Shown in pieces: positions 1 through 10,480 of a stretch of DNA of 64,000 nucleotides. Location: the NCBI RefSeq assembly GCF_030272615.1, contig NC_081407.1, forward strand, positions 103,525,897 through 103,589,896, read 5' to 3'. Both the position numbers and the translations under genes were made by a program. The notes under the pieces are model-generated. The model had not been told where the DNA came from and did not search any database. It saw only the letters and a list, made by a program, of their open reading frames with translations. The first letter of the stretch is position 1. Every line of letters starts with the position of its first letter. This stretch comes from Cryptomeria japonica (Eukaryota > Streptophyta > Pinopsida > Cupressales > Cupressaceae).

Positions 1-1010
1 TGTGCCTCCAAATCAAGTCACAACTGTCCTGTACCACTACCACCTAACTCTATCCATCTCTGTGGTTGTGGACGAGAAGATCCTCCAGATGCTTATCTCC
101 CATGATCACCACTCCTCTAAGGAGGTCCCATGACCCCACCACTGCTAGTATCCATCAACATGGTGGTATGATAACTACCTATTCTCTGGCTCTTTGCAAC
201 TCCCTCCTCATATCATCATCGCTAGTGGGAAGTCTCCTTCTCAGCTCGAACTAATGCTCTAACAGTGTCAGCTAAGAGAGTACCTAATCCAACCTGTTGA
301 ATGTGATCAAGAAGGCTCTGAGTATCCTGTTGTCTCCTAACAAATTTATCCCTCTCATCCATAAGAGTCTACATCAATCTATGCTCTAAGACTATCAATG
401 GTCTCCTTCTCTAGCACATCATGCTATGGTGCATCCTTCTCTGTCATATCATGTTCGGGTGCATCCTTCTCTGGCAAATCCTATCGTGGTGCATAAACCC
501 CAATCCCCTCCTCACCACCACTCTGTCTAATTGCTGGATTCTCCATGCAAGTAGCTCTCACAATCCATCATCTAATAAGGGCAACATGATCCTTTGTATC
601 CTCATCATCTCCACCATGAGTTGCAATAACCCTAGGGTCTGGCTGAATCTGACCAAAATCAATGCCTCTCCCGCAACCCCCATTCAGTCCAGTCACCCTG
701 CCTCCTCCTGTCAATGGCAACCCTCTTGGTGATCTCATACTTGCCTTTCCATGCTCCCTCCCAATCTATCCAACATCCCTCCCACCCATAGGACGTGGTC
801 TCCCAATCCTGGCAACTGATCCAAATGGTCCTCCCCAGACTCTCAATCGACCTCCCCTCTGTCCAGGTCTCCTACCACCACCACCTCCATCCCCACCCTC
901 ATCTCCACCTCCCACAGCCTCTTGAGAAGCTCTAAGCTCTCATCTTTGTCGACGTCTCCTCATACCTGGATCCCTAGAACCAACATCATCATCCAATGGA
1001 ATCATTCTTC
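1..1010 (-). pseudogene. Decayed Gly/Arg-rich ORF, antisense to element H
   Basis: Read on the minus strand from an ATG near 1007, this gives a hydrophilic protein starting with Asp-rich then Arg-rich residues (MRRRRQR). A Gly-rich stretch follows (GGGDEGGDGGGGGRRPGQR), then a charged region containing ERDKFVRRQQ. Several in-frame stops and frame breaks interrupt it, including a TGA after RRRRQR where CGA is likely ancestral. It lies upstream of the 3' repeats, PPT and LTR of an element on the plus strand, so it is antisense to that element. Tat-lineage gypsy elements such as Grande are known to carry an antisense ORF in this place, and that is my preferred reading. I do not recognise a domain. 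A captured host fragment or unrelated transposon ORF remains possible. Confidence 0.4.
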
Positions 1011-1430
1011 ACTTTAATATGTTCATCATTTATTAAACTATCATCTATCAAGTCTTATAAAGGATGTATCTTTCTTGAAACCACACGTTTTGATCATGTA
1101 TTATGTCTTATACATGATATATCTTTCCTGAAACCAGACATTTTGATCATCTTTATGATTTGTCCTTCCTGAAACCAGACTTGATCTCAATCCAATCAAT
1201 CTTATCAATCTGCAATCCATTCACTCATCTATCTTTCATTTAACATTCTTCTTCTATCGAGAGATCACCCATGCCTTTAATGCACAAAAGATCTCTCAAG
1301 GGGGCATCATCATCAAATCAATATTTGGGGCACATAATCAGGACTTTTTATCTCCATCAGGCACACTATCAAGACTTGATTTAATCTTTTAAACAATGTT
1401 GTCTTGACATCATTTCAAAGAGGGAAAAAA
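1011..1430 (+). other. 3' non-coding region and PPT of element H
   Basis: This stretch has no coding potential. It holds about three degenerate copies (1051-1182) of a unit with CTTATAC, then TTTCCTGAAACCAGA, then TTTTGATCAT, the same unit seen in element A. It then carries a conserved block around a paired GAGATCA...GATCTC motif and GGGGGCAT (1258-1308). It ends in a polypurine tract, AAAGAGGGAAAAAA (1417-1430), immediately before the TG of the LTR. Confidence 0.6.
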
Positions 1431-2655
1431 TGTTTACACATAAAAATGGCTATGAGCGATTAAATAAATATTTTATATTTATTTAATAATTATTCTTCTA
1501 TTAAATAGTTAACTTGAAAAGATTAATTTATTTAATTCATTTCATGTCTTTCTATTAATTAATATTTTATTAATTAATTCATCTATTCTATTCCTCTAAA
1601 TAATTAAATATCTAATATTTAATTATTCCTCTAACCAAGTTAATCAAATATCTAATATTTAATTATTCCTCTAACCAAGTTAATTAAATATCTAATATTT
1701 AATTATCTTCTCCAATTAATTAAATATCCAATATTTAATAGTTATTCTCCTATCCTATAGTCTCAAATATTAAATGATTTCTTAAATTATTTAATCTTTC
1801 TTTTCCAACTCACCCTCCATCTCCACTTCATCTTCCCTTTGCCAATTCATCAAGCATGTGGCTAAGGAAATTAACATTTCTTAAATATTAATTCATCATT
1901 TATCTTCAACCACCAAATTTAATGAATATTGTGTACGTACACATATTTCATAACCATCTTCTATATTCTCTCCAACACCCCTACATCTTAGGAAAGACCT
2001 GAGTCCACTTGTCCTATCATGCCTAAATCTTCTCCAACCATCCTTAGATTCTTTTAGTCAGCAACCTAGTCAAGGTGAGATGAGTGACACTTGTCTTCTC
2101 CTTTCTTCTTTCTCTCAACCTTCACCTTTGCTCACAACCATCCAAATCTGTAGATCTGATCATGACCATTGATCTGTGCCACATCATCTCATCCTCTCAA
2201 GGTCTATAAAATCAAGAGCTTCAGTTGAGAGAGAGTTAGACTTCAAGAGACTTCAAGTGCATTTTCAAGCAAATCATTTGGAAAACTTATGCATCTGTGA
2301 GTTTTAATCTTGAAGCAAAAATAGCAATTAGCAAAATAGCAATTAGCATTTTAGCATAATCATTTTAGCATAATCATGTAGTATTGCATATCATAGCATC
2401 ATTTAACTACGAGTTATCAGTCCATTCTTTATATGTCATCTTGGAAGCTATCAGTGCATTGTCTAAGAGCACACCATCTGCAACCAGGAACAGTGGAGTT
2501 AGGACATAATGAGACATAAACTATGAAGGTAATATTAGTATTTTTATTTCATATGTATTTCATGTAGTTTCATTGGTTGATTTTGGATTTCCTGTAGCAT
2601 TTTCATTGGTATTTTGTGAAACTAACTTGTTGTAGGTAGCATTCTGAGGATGAAA
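1431..2655 (+). mobile_element. 3' LTR of element H
   Basis: The LTR starts TGTTTACAC directly after a PPT and is a diverged relative of the A-family LTR, which starts TGTAGACACC. It is AT-rich at the 5' side, with a tandem AT repeat at 1599-1740. A TATA-like box TATAAAAT lies at 2205-2212, followed by a CAAGAGCTTCAG segment that fits a transcription start. The right end is uncertain: homology to the 3' region of the next element starts near 2690, and a plausible CA end lies at about 2650. No PBS follows, which fits a 3' LTR. The rest of H is outside the window. Confidence 0.55.
1599..1740. repeat. AT-rich tandem repeat in H LTR, about 46-bp unit
   Basis: There are about four copies of TTAAATATCTAATATTTAATT separated by TCCTCTAACCAAGT or a decayed version. 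The core is nearly self-complementary (AAATAT...ATATTT), so each unit can fold. Confidence 0.7.
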
Positions 2656-3360
2656 TTCAAGTCGACACAGCTAGATATGTTTGGTTGGATTTTTCTAGAG
2701 GTTCTAAGTGTGGGTTGGGTCTCTATCTTTGAAAATTTTAGGAACACTTATTCAGGTGGTGCTAAATATTGTGACAATCTTACATATCACCTCTTTGCAA
2801 ATGGAGACCTCTATACTTGAGGTCAAAGTTTCATCCATTGTATTCTTCATACGACATCTCCCATTATCCTCCCTACAAAATCCATTACCCTATCTAAATT
2901 AATCCAGTACTATCTATGATCTTGCTTCATGCTAATCCATACCATCTATCGTAACTATTCATTTCTTTCATCATCTATCACTACGGTGATCTTGTTTCTC
3001 CTATCCATATCCTATCTCCATCCATATCCTTTATCTTGATCAAACCTAAGGACACAAAAATGATTTCAAAAAGATCTTGACATGTCTCCTCATAAGCTAC
3101 CTTCATCTTTCTCATATCTATTTCCACCTCAATGATTCAGTCATCCATTCCTTGTCTTGTTATACATTGGGGAAACCAAATACCTCTTTCTTCTAATCCA
3201 AAAAGCTCCAAAAATCAGAAATGTCTAAAAATAAAAATAAAAAATCAAAGCATGAACATATGCCCCATCCATCAAATCAACAACATGAAAACTCTCAAAT
3301 TCTGCAATCAAATTGATTGCATTTCTTGTTAATCAATTCATCACTCAAAATCTATCAACA

Positions 3361-3600
3361 TCGGCATGTCTTATACATGGACAGGTACACTCAAAACTAG
3401 ACAGATCGGTCTTATACGAGGTACTCACTCTTTGAAACCAAACATTCCTATCAATCATTGAGTCTTGTTAATCAATCCATATATCAACATCAACATGTCT
3501 TATATAGGGATAGGTACACTCAAAACCAGATAGATCAGTCTTATACGAGGTACTTACTCTTTGAAACAAGATATTCTTATCAATCATCGAACAAATCAAA
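3361..3600. repeat. Two copies of ~120-bp repeat with paired TCTTATAC motifs
   Basis: Two long units each carry TCTTATA-GGATAGGTACACTC-AAACCAGATAGATC and then TCTTATACGAGGTACTCACTCTTTGAAAC. The equivalent block in element A is at 13025-13275. The motifs are variants of those in the 186-bp array further right. Confidence 0.7.
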
Positions 3601-4430
3601 ACAATGACATAGATCAGTATGACTACTGGATTTTGTTCTAGTTAGTCTTATTCTTATCAATCCCAGATATACTTAGCGTAGTCACTATCCTTGATTTATC
3701 ACAATCAGTTATCCGATTCATATTCCACCATGGCTTGGTGATCAGTTTAAATATCCATATCGAACTAGTATCGACAGCAAGGGGCAAAATCTTGACCTCA
3801 CTGGGGACATTTCGCCTTGAGTTTTTTCAATAATAGAACAAACACGTAGCAAGACAACAAGGATCAAGACAAACAACAATGACAATGACAATGCAAGAAG
3901 GCTAGACATCATGGAATTTAACTGATTGAAATTGAACAAACGATCTATTTGCAAGATGTTTTACTTGACAAGAATACATTTCCAATAGCATACATGCTTA
4001 CTTATGGTTGTTAATTTTTTCTTATCATATCTCCTAAGAAACTCAAGGATGTTTCAATGACTAGAGAAGCAAGGAAGGAATCTGATGTTTTCTATGTTTA
4101 CTGTTTGGGAGTGAAGCCTTCTACTATGCAAATTGGTCTTACGACGTGATCGGGTAACATATCACTAAGGACATTTCAGATTTTTATGAGACAAAAGTTA
4201 ACTCTTGTCTGTTTTACACAAGTAACACTTAGGTCATCTTGGTTCAATTATTCCTTGATGCTTGTATCATCTTGCAATATCAAAATCCATGTAAGTTATA
4301 CTCAAGTCATTGTGGTTTAATTTTACTATGATGCTTGTATCAACTTTCAACAAATCAAGGCCCGGTGATGAAAAGAAAGGAAGCACTCAAACTTTGATTA
4401 AAACAGATGGAAACATTTGGGAATGAGAAT

Positions 4431-4631
4431 GCATTAGTATCATTTCATTATCATTATCATCTTAATATTGCATTAGGTTGCATATCATTTTAACCTTGCA
4501 TTAGTATCATTTCATTATCATTGTCATCTTAATCTTGCATTAGGTTGCGTATCATTTTAATCTCGCATTAGTATCATTTCATTATCATTGTCATCTTCAA
4601 ATTGCATTAGGTTGCACATCATTATCATATT
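4431..4631. repeat. 67-bp tandem repeat, three copies
   Basis: Units start with GCATTAGTATCATTTCATT at 4431, 4498 and 4565, so the period is 67 bp in both steps. Each ends with CATTAGGTTGCATATCATTTTAA. The related region of A (about 14220-14300) holds a shorter version. Confidence 0.8.
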
Positions 4632-4840
4632 ACTCATTCATGTAGGTGCATTATCACTATCATTATCATTATCACTATCATTACCAGATCATTCCTAAAA
4701 TCTGTGTTTAGTTGCATTATCATATCATGGCATTTAGTTGCATATCATCATCATCATCTAGTCACATCACATGCATCACATCATCATGAAATATTTCTTC
4801 ACTTTCATATATTCATCATTCATCCTATTCTCATCTATCA

Positions 4841-5398
4841 TGTCTTATACAGGATGTATCTTTCCTGAAACCAAATGTTTTGATCAGGTCTTATACAAGA
4901 TATATCGTTCCTGAAACCAGACGTTTTGATCATCTTTGTCTTATACAGGAGGTGTCATTCCTGAAACCATAATTTATTTCAATATTATCAATTCTATCAA
5001 TCCATTTCATCTGATCTATTCTATCATGTCTTATACAAGATGCAACTTTCCTGAAACTAGTCGTTTTGATCAAGTCTTATACAAGATATATTGTTCCCGA
5101 AACAAGACGTTTTGATAATCTTTGTCTTATACAGGAGATGTAATTCCTAAAACCAGACTTGATCTCAATCTTATCAATTCTATCAATCCTTTTCATCTAA
5201 TCCATTCTGTCATGTCTTATATAGGATGTATCTTTCCTGAAACCAAACATTTTGATCAGGACTTATACAGGATATATTGTTCATGAAACCAGATGTTTTG
5301 ATCATCTTTGTCTTATACATGAGATGTCATTCTTGAAACCAAACTTGATCTCATTCTTATCAATCTGATCAATCTTTTCAAACCCATGCATGTCATCA
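4841..5398. repeat. Higher-order repeat, 186-bp unit x3
   Basis: TGTCTTATA begins at 4841, 5027 and 5213, giving an exact 186-bp period twice. Each unit is made of three diverged ~45-55-bp subunits of the form CTTATACAGGAT-ATC-TTCCTGAAACCAGA-TTTTGATCA, and ends with CAATCTTATCAATCTATCAATC. This nested structure resembles a satellite-like array held inside an LTR element's 3' untranslated region. Confidence 0.8.
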
Positions 5399-5657
5399 AC
5401 TATCCATTCTTCTATCTTTCAAATAACATTCTTCTTCTTCCAAGAGACCATTCATGCCTTTAGTGCATGAACGATCTCCTGAGGGGGCATTATCATATCA
5501 AATCTCCATATCAATTTCATATTAATCTCAAATCAACACCAACTTTCATATCAAATCAATTATTCATAACTGGGGCATCATATCAACAATTTTGACGATA
5601 ACATCATATCGAGAATTTTTCTTTGAATTTTATTCATATCGACATATCAACTGTTAG

Positions 5658-7049
5658 TGTAGACACCTAAAAGCTACACAATGAATTAAGTGAATTTTGT
5701 TCATTTAATTATTCTTAATTCTTCCTATTAATTAAATTAATTTAATTAATATCCGTATTCTTCTAATCGCCTAATAGTTGAATTAAGATTTAATTAATAT
5801 ATCCTTCTTCTATCTAAGCCATTTAATTAAATCCCCCTTCTAGCCCATTTAATTAAATCACCCCACTTGCAAAATCCTACAAATGCAAGTTGCAACCACA
5901 ATTGAAATAAATTAATTTTATTTTAATTAAATTCTATTTTCCCCACCCACTTGCATTATCCTACATCTCCCACTTGCCTCTCTAAACGACCTTCTAGATT
6001 CTTCTAATCCCTTCTAAATTAGCCTAACCCATCTCCTAAATATTGTCACATCCCTAAGAAAAGGGAAGTCACTTCTCAAAACCCTTAAAAGTATTTGAAA
6101 ACCACTAAAGGCTTTATGTCTTCAACAAGTTATCCTTGAAAGTCTTTCAAACCATTAATGGTTAACTCAACCTTCGTGCATGGTTAGAGACTTTTTGCCT
6201 AACTCAACCTTCATCTAACCTAGGGGTCTCATCAAGCATTCATGGCTTCGACCATTGTTATCCCTTTAACCCTTGCACAAGAGTTTATCCTTTGGGTAAA
6301 AGCTTTATCCAATGGATAATCTTAACCTAAACTTATCCCTTACCCCCTAGGGTAACCATGAGGTCTTCTCAAGCATTTAATGCTTCTTTCATCTCCTCTC
6401 AAGCAGTCTTATGTTGACAATTGTCACCATTTCATTGGTGAGAATTGTGAACATGGATTGATAGCTTTCAATCCTGGCCCTTGATAAGATCATCCTATCC
6501 TAACCCTACATTGTCCTATTTTCCCTATAAATAGAGCCCATTCCTTCTTCAAAACAATCAAGTCTTTGTGCATAAAACTTATAGTCACATAGCATTAAGC
6601 ATATTATCTCTATTTGATAGAATAGCATTTTAGATTATTTTGATAGCATTATAATCTTAGATATACCATGTTAATCTCATATCATGTTAGCTTCATCTTA
6701 GTATCATTTTCATACTAGTTCATGCTTCATATCAATATCTTGCATCCTATCATCATATAGTTTCATATCTAAAATCATCAGCTAAGATCATGGTTGCATT
6801 CCATTTAGATAGAATCATTTAAATCTCGTTCTTTAGGTTGTCATCTTAAAGAATCAAGTGCTCTTCCAAGCTAAGAGCCACCTTGAATCTTGAATATCCT
6901 TGGAGATAGAGGAACATTGAATGATTTTAAAGAGTTTAGATTAATTTAACTTGCTTTGTTTGGATTTCTAACCTCTAATGTGATGTTTCATGTGTGTGTT
7001 TGAATTGTTTTCTCCTATTACAGGATGATACCACATTTCCAGTATACCA
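5658..7049 (+). repeat. 5' LTR of element A
   Basis: The LTR starts TGTAGACACCTAAAAG and ends CAGTATACCA. A TATA box (TATAAATA) is at 6526-6533, with the putative start about 30-40 bp later, near a run ending CAATCAAGTCTTTG. It matches 35446-36654 directly and 36660-38109 in inverted orientation. The 5 bp before it are GTTAG. The right-hand TSD cannot be checked because A's 3' LTR is truncated. Confidence 0.85.
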
Positions 7050-7052
7050 TTT

Positions 7053-7070
7053 TGGCGCCCACCGTGGGGC
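7053..7070 (+). promoter_or_regulatory. PBS of element A, tRNA-Lys type
   Basis: TGGCGCCCACCGTGGGGC starts 3 bp after the LTR. As I recall the 3' end of plant tRNA-Lys, its complement is TGGCGCCCAACGTGGGGC, which differs at one position. This fixes the plus-strand orientation of A. Confidence 0.8.
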
Positions 7071-7135
7071 ACGTCCCAAAAAATAACATCATTTTTCATG
7101 CAGGTAGAAAACAACAATCACACCAAACTATTAGA

Positions 7136-7390
7136 ATAGCGCATCCAGAACTTCTTGTAGCACATCCGTGCTAAACTTTAGTGCATCCATGGCATTGTTT
7201 AGCGCTTATAGACCATTCTTTAGCACATTCTGTAACCTTTCTGGTGCATACCCTTTTCTGCTTGTCAAATGCATAGGAGCACTATTTTAGCACATAAAGG
7301 CCTCAGAGTAGCACATCCATTTGATTTTCTAGCGCATAGACATCATTTGTTAGCGCACCTATACCATAGCTTAGCACATAGAGCTGGCAA
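7136..7390. repeat. Array of TAGCGCAT / TAGCACAT motifs (first)
   Basis: About a dozen occurrences of TAGCGCAT, TAGCACAT, TAGTGCAT and near variants are spaced roughly 20-35 bp apart. The spacer sequence is not conserved. Only the 8-mer repeats, so this is not an ordinary tandem duplication. A second array lies at 9533-9900. Confidence 0.6.
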
Positions 7391-7445
7391 AGGCAAAAAT
7401 TTGTAACAGAGGTAAAAAAAAAAGTTAGGCTTGTGGGAGGACAAC

Positions 7446-7500
7446 ATATATGGAATATAACATTTAAGTATAAGTATACTTTAAGTTATATTCCATATAT
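7446..7500. repeat. Near-perfect 55-bp palindrome
   Basis: The left arm ATATATGGAATATAAC (7446-7461) and right arm GTTATATTCCATATAT (7485-7500) are perfect 16-bp complements. Between them AAGTATA and TATACTT continue the pairing, leaving almost no loop. It could fold as an RNA hairpin or DNA cruciform, or be a tiny hairpin-type MITE or the footprint of one. Confidence 0.8.
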
Positions 7501-7769
7501 ATTGTTAGGATGTTTGAGATGGCTTTCAGACCTGTAGGAGTTATAATGCAAAATCTAGTTTTTGGAAGATCCTCCAAATATCAGACAGTCAAATTTTAGG
7601 GCATTTCAGGATCAGGATTGTAAAATTTGTAACCAAGATCATAATTTAGGCTTGTGAAGCCCACCATCATGATTTAATTTTTTTTTCCTAATTGACTGTG
7701 TGCAGGTTCTAACATTTTTATACAGGAACAAAAGGAATTAGTTTAGTTTTCTTTGCTTTCTTTCAAAGT

Positions 7770-8270
7770 TAGTAAAAAGAACTCAGCTTTTTTTTTTCTT
7801 TTTTTTTTTTTGCAAAAGCTTAAAATGAACCTCATGATTTATTTTGGATGCATAAAATGAACTTCATGCTTTCCTTTTGGTGCTTACAATAAAACTCAAT
7901 CTTTTCTTTATTGCATGGATAAAAAGAACAACAAAACAAACTTTTTATTTTTGCAAGTTAGAAAAAAACACTTAATTTGGGCTTAAAAGGAACACCAACT
8001 TGCTTTTCAGTTTGCAAAAGGTAAAAAGAATCACATTTTCCTTTGGTGTATAAAACAAACTCACTTCATTTTTGCAAAAGGATAAAAAGAACCTCACTTT
8101 CATTGTTTTGTGCAAAGCAAAAAGAGTTTTCATTAAGGATTGACTTCACGATTTTCCTTTTGTTGACCAACATCATGATTTACTTTGTTGACCAGGCTTG
8201 TTTTTCAAAGGTTTTAGAAATACACACTTTTTTATGAAAGGTTAAAAAGAACACCATGCTTTTTGGAGCA
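7770..8270. repeat. Degenerate repeats with TGCAAAAGG-TAAAAAGAAC
   Basis: There are about eight loose copies, roughly 50-65 bp apart, of a unit with a T-rich stretch, TGCAAAAGGTTAAAAAGAAC and TCA-TGCTTT. Purine-rich and T-rich segments alternate. No reading frame survives across the array. The stretch 7501-7769 before it has no feature I can support. Confidence 0.5.
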
Positions 8271-9532
8271 ACATCTCCAAATAGAAGCTAGCAAATCATT
8301 GTCTTGAAGGCTAAAAAGAACCTTGTTTCCCTTGTCTCGAAAGTGGAAGGTATATGCTCTTCCCTTAATCGGGTGATAAAAAATCCAAACCACTCTTATG
8401 CTTTCTTCATTTCAAGCATTTACATCCTTTAGTAGGCCTGCCCTCTCGAGTTTCTCTTAGAACACCATTTAAATGGTCAATGAGAGGGAAATGATCTAAG
8501 TGGGAAACGACTTTATCGCCAAGTATTCTAACCCACTATAGTCAAATGTGGAGGCTAACGAAAGTCCCATTCAATGGTTTTGCTCAGCGATTAGTCTTTC
8601 CCAACTATCTTTATGATACGTAAAGCCTTTGTTCTAAAGGTTGGTAAGCCTCCCGAGGGAATTTATCATTGAAGACCGAATAAAAGCCTGATTACGAACC
8701 TTAGCATTAGAAACTTTGAGCTGAGTTAGTTGCCAAACATTGGTAATATCATAGTGCAAGGGTGGGGAAGAATCTACCCCCAAGATTACTCATCATATAT
8801 CTCCCAAGATAGCTAGTCAACTGTGAAGAAATTCACTTTGAGTTAGTTTATGGCAAAAGGCTAAAAAAGGGGTGCCCCCTAGGGGGTGACAAGGCTGTTT
8901 GAGTTGACAGAGTATCGATACTAGTGGGCTATGATATTGTCAATGACCTTTGAATAAAGAGTCTATTTGATGTGTCTTTTGTTGTAAATCAAACCAGTAA
9001 TAACATCGGGGATTCAAACACATCCTCAAAAGAACATATACTCAATGTTTAACATAGGGATGATCATTGTTTTCATGTGTGTTATGTCTTCTTGTTATGA
9101 ATATTGAAATATCTTGCAAATCAACCCCATACAACAATTAATTCAAAACAAAGAGAAAAGAGAAACCTTAGAGAGAAAATAATTACCAAATCCAACAAAA
9201 CACTTCTCTAAGGTGAGTATCGACATTTCAACTATCTTTAGGAAAGACTTTCATCCAATGAGAATAGGGGAATATCAAACCAAGTGATCAAGAGTTTATC
9301 ATCCAACTATCTCAATGACAATAATACCTAGCTAGGTATTCAAGTTAGTCAAATCAAGTTTCCATATCAGGAGACTTTATCCATATCATTTGATGTGCTT
9401 TGTCATAGGGGCCTATCTAACAAACCCTCTATTCGACTTAGTAAGCTTGAGTATCCAAAATGAAGTATCCATCAAGTCAAGTGTTACTTTTCAACATCAT
9501 AGAAAAATCATCAAACAAAGAAATTAGGACAG
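8271..9532 (+). other. Leader-like non-coding part of element A
   Basis: I find no ORF of note, no hairpin that stands out and no known motif in this stretch. It has a more even base composition than its neighbours. It includes a short self-complementary run, GCCCCCTAGGGGGTG (8874-8888). Confidence 0.4.
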
Positions 9533-9900
9533 TTAGCACACAGGAGCAACAACCTAGCGCATCTCAAACTTTCAATAGCGCATTTGTACCAAAACTTAGT
9601 GCTTTCATCAGTAAAATTAGCACACAATCAGTATCATACTGGTGAAATTTCAAGTAGCACTTGTCTGCATCATTATAGCACATTCAAACATCATTCTAGC
9701 ATATCCAAGACATATCATCGTGCTTTCAACTCAAACATTGGTGCGTAATCAGAACATATTAGCGCGTAACCCATCCAAAGCAGTCATTTTCAAACAATTT
9801 GAATTAGTGCATAGGAGAGGAAACTTAGCACATAAAGAGACTTTTGTGGCGCATCTAGAATATTTATTAGCATATATAGTCTCTGTTTTAGCACATGGTA
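9533..9900. repeat. Array of TAGCGCAT / TAGCACAT motifs (second)
   Basis: About fourteen occurrences of TAGCGCAT, TAGCACA, TAGTGC and close variants occur at 20-35-bp spacing, the same word as at 7136-7390 but with different spacers. Two short overlapping frames (9460-9645 and 9642-10010) read through it and give recurrent Ala-His or Ser-Ala pairs. I treat those as by-products of the repeat, not genes. From 9901 to 10480 I see nothing further. Confidence 0.6.
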
Positions 9901-10480
9901 AAAACCAAGAAAAACAAAGAGCAAATCAAGCCTTTCGGGAAATTTTCATCAACAACCTCAAATACCCTTTCAGATCCTTTAGCAAACTCAACAGTCAAAA
10001 TCCGAACTAGATTATCAAAGAAAATTTCCATATCCAACAAGGTACTATTAGAATGAGTTTTCAAATCATCAACTAGTTTAAGATAAGACTTCATCCAACA
10101 AAATTAGGACGTATCAGAAATAGTGATCAAAGTTTCACCATCCAATAGATTCTATCAAAACAACATACCTAGTTTAATCCTTGAGTTGTCAAATCAAGTT
10201 TCTATATTGGGAGACTTTATCCATATCATTTGACACACTTTGTTATGAAGGCAAATCAAACTAAACCTCTACTTGATAAAGTAAGCTTGAGTTTTTCAAA
10301 TGAAGTATCCAAATCCAACATTAACGAGAACCTTTGATCATTTGTATATGACCACTCCCCACATTTTGAGAAGAAGAAGTCTTCATCAAAAGACTAAGTT
10401 AAAAAAAGAGACAACCTATTCCTAGGAACCTTATCAAAAGGAGTAAATTTCTCTACATCAACCTATCAAAAATACCAACT

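Larger units (their letters stand above)
2656..5657 (+). mobile_element. 3' non-coding region of element X (host of A)
   Basis: No gene is seen here. From about 2690 the sequence aligns by eye with 12127-15117 of element A: the same opening (TTTCTAGAGGTTCTAAGTG), the same order of repeat blocks, and the same GAGACCATTCATGCC block near the end. Homology continues to TTTTCTTTGAAT (5621-5632), which in A sits just before the PPT. Here the PPT is missing and a new LTR starts at 5658. The simplest reading is that A inserted into the 3' region of an older relative. Confidence 0.55.

Noticed and set aside
662-925. 87-codon Pro-rich plus-strand frame
   Set aside because: It is the reverse reading of the Gly/Arg-rich minus-strand ORF, whose features are more protein-like.
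2708-3332. Short plus-strand frames in the X region
   Set aside because: They are under 70 codons, repeat-derived, and not kept in the homologous part of element A.
4841-5398. Possible CRISPR-like array because of regular repeats
   Set aside because: The spacers are themselves related repeats, periods differ between blocks, and the context is a plant LTR element without cas genes.
8874-8888. GCCCCCTAGGGGGTG as a terminator hairpin
   Set aside because: Plant Pol II genes do not use such terminators and the palindrome is too short to claim a role.
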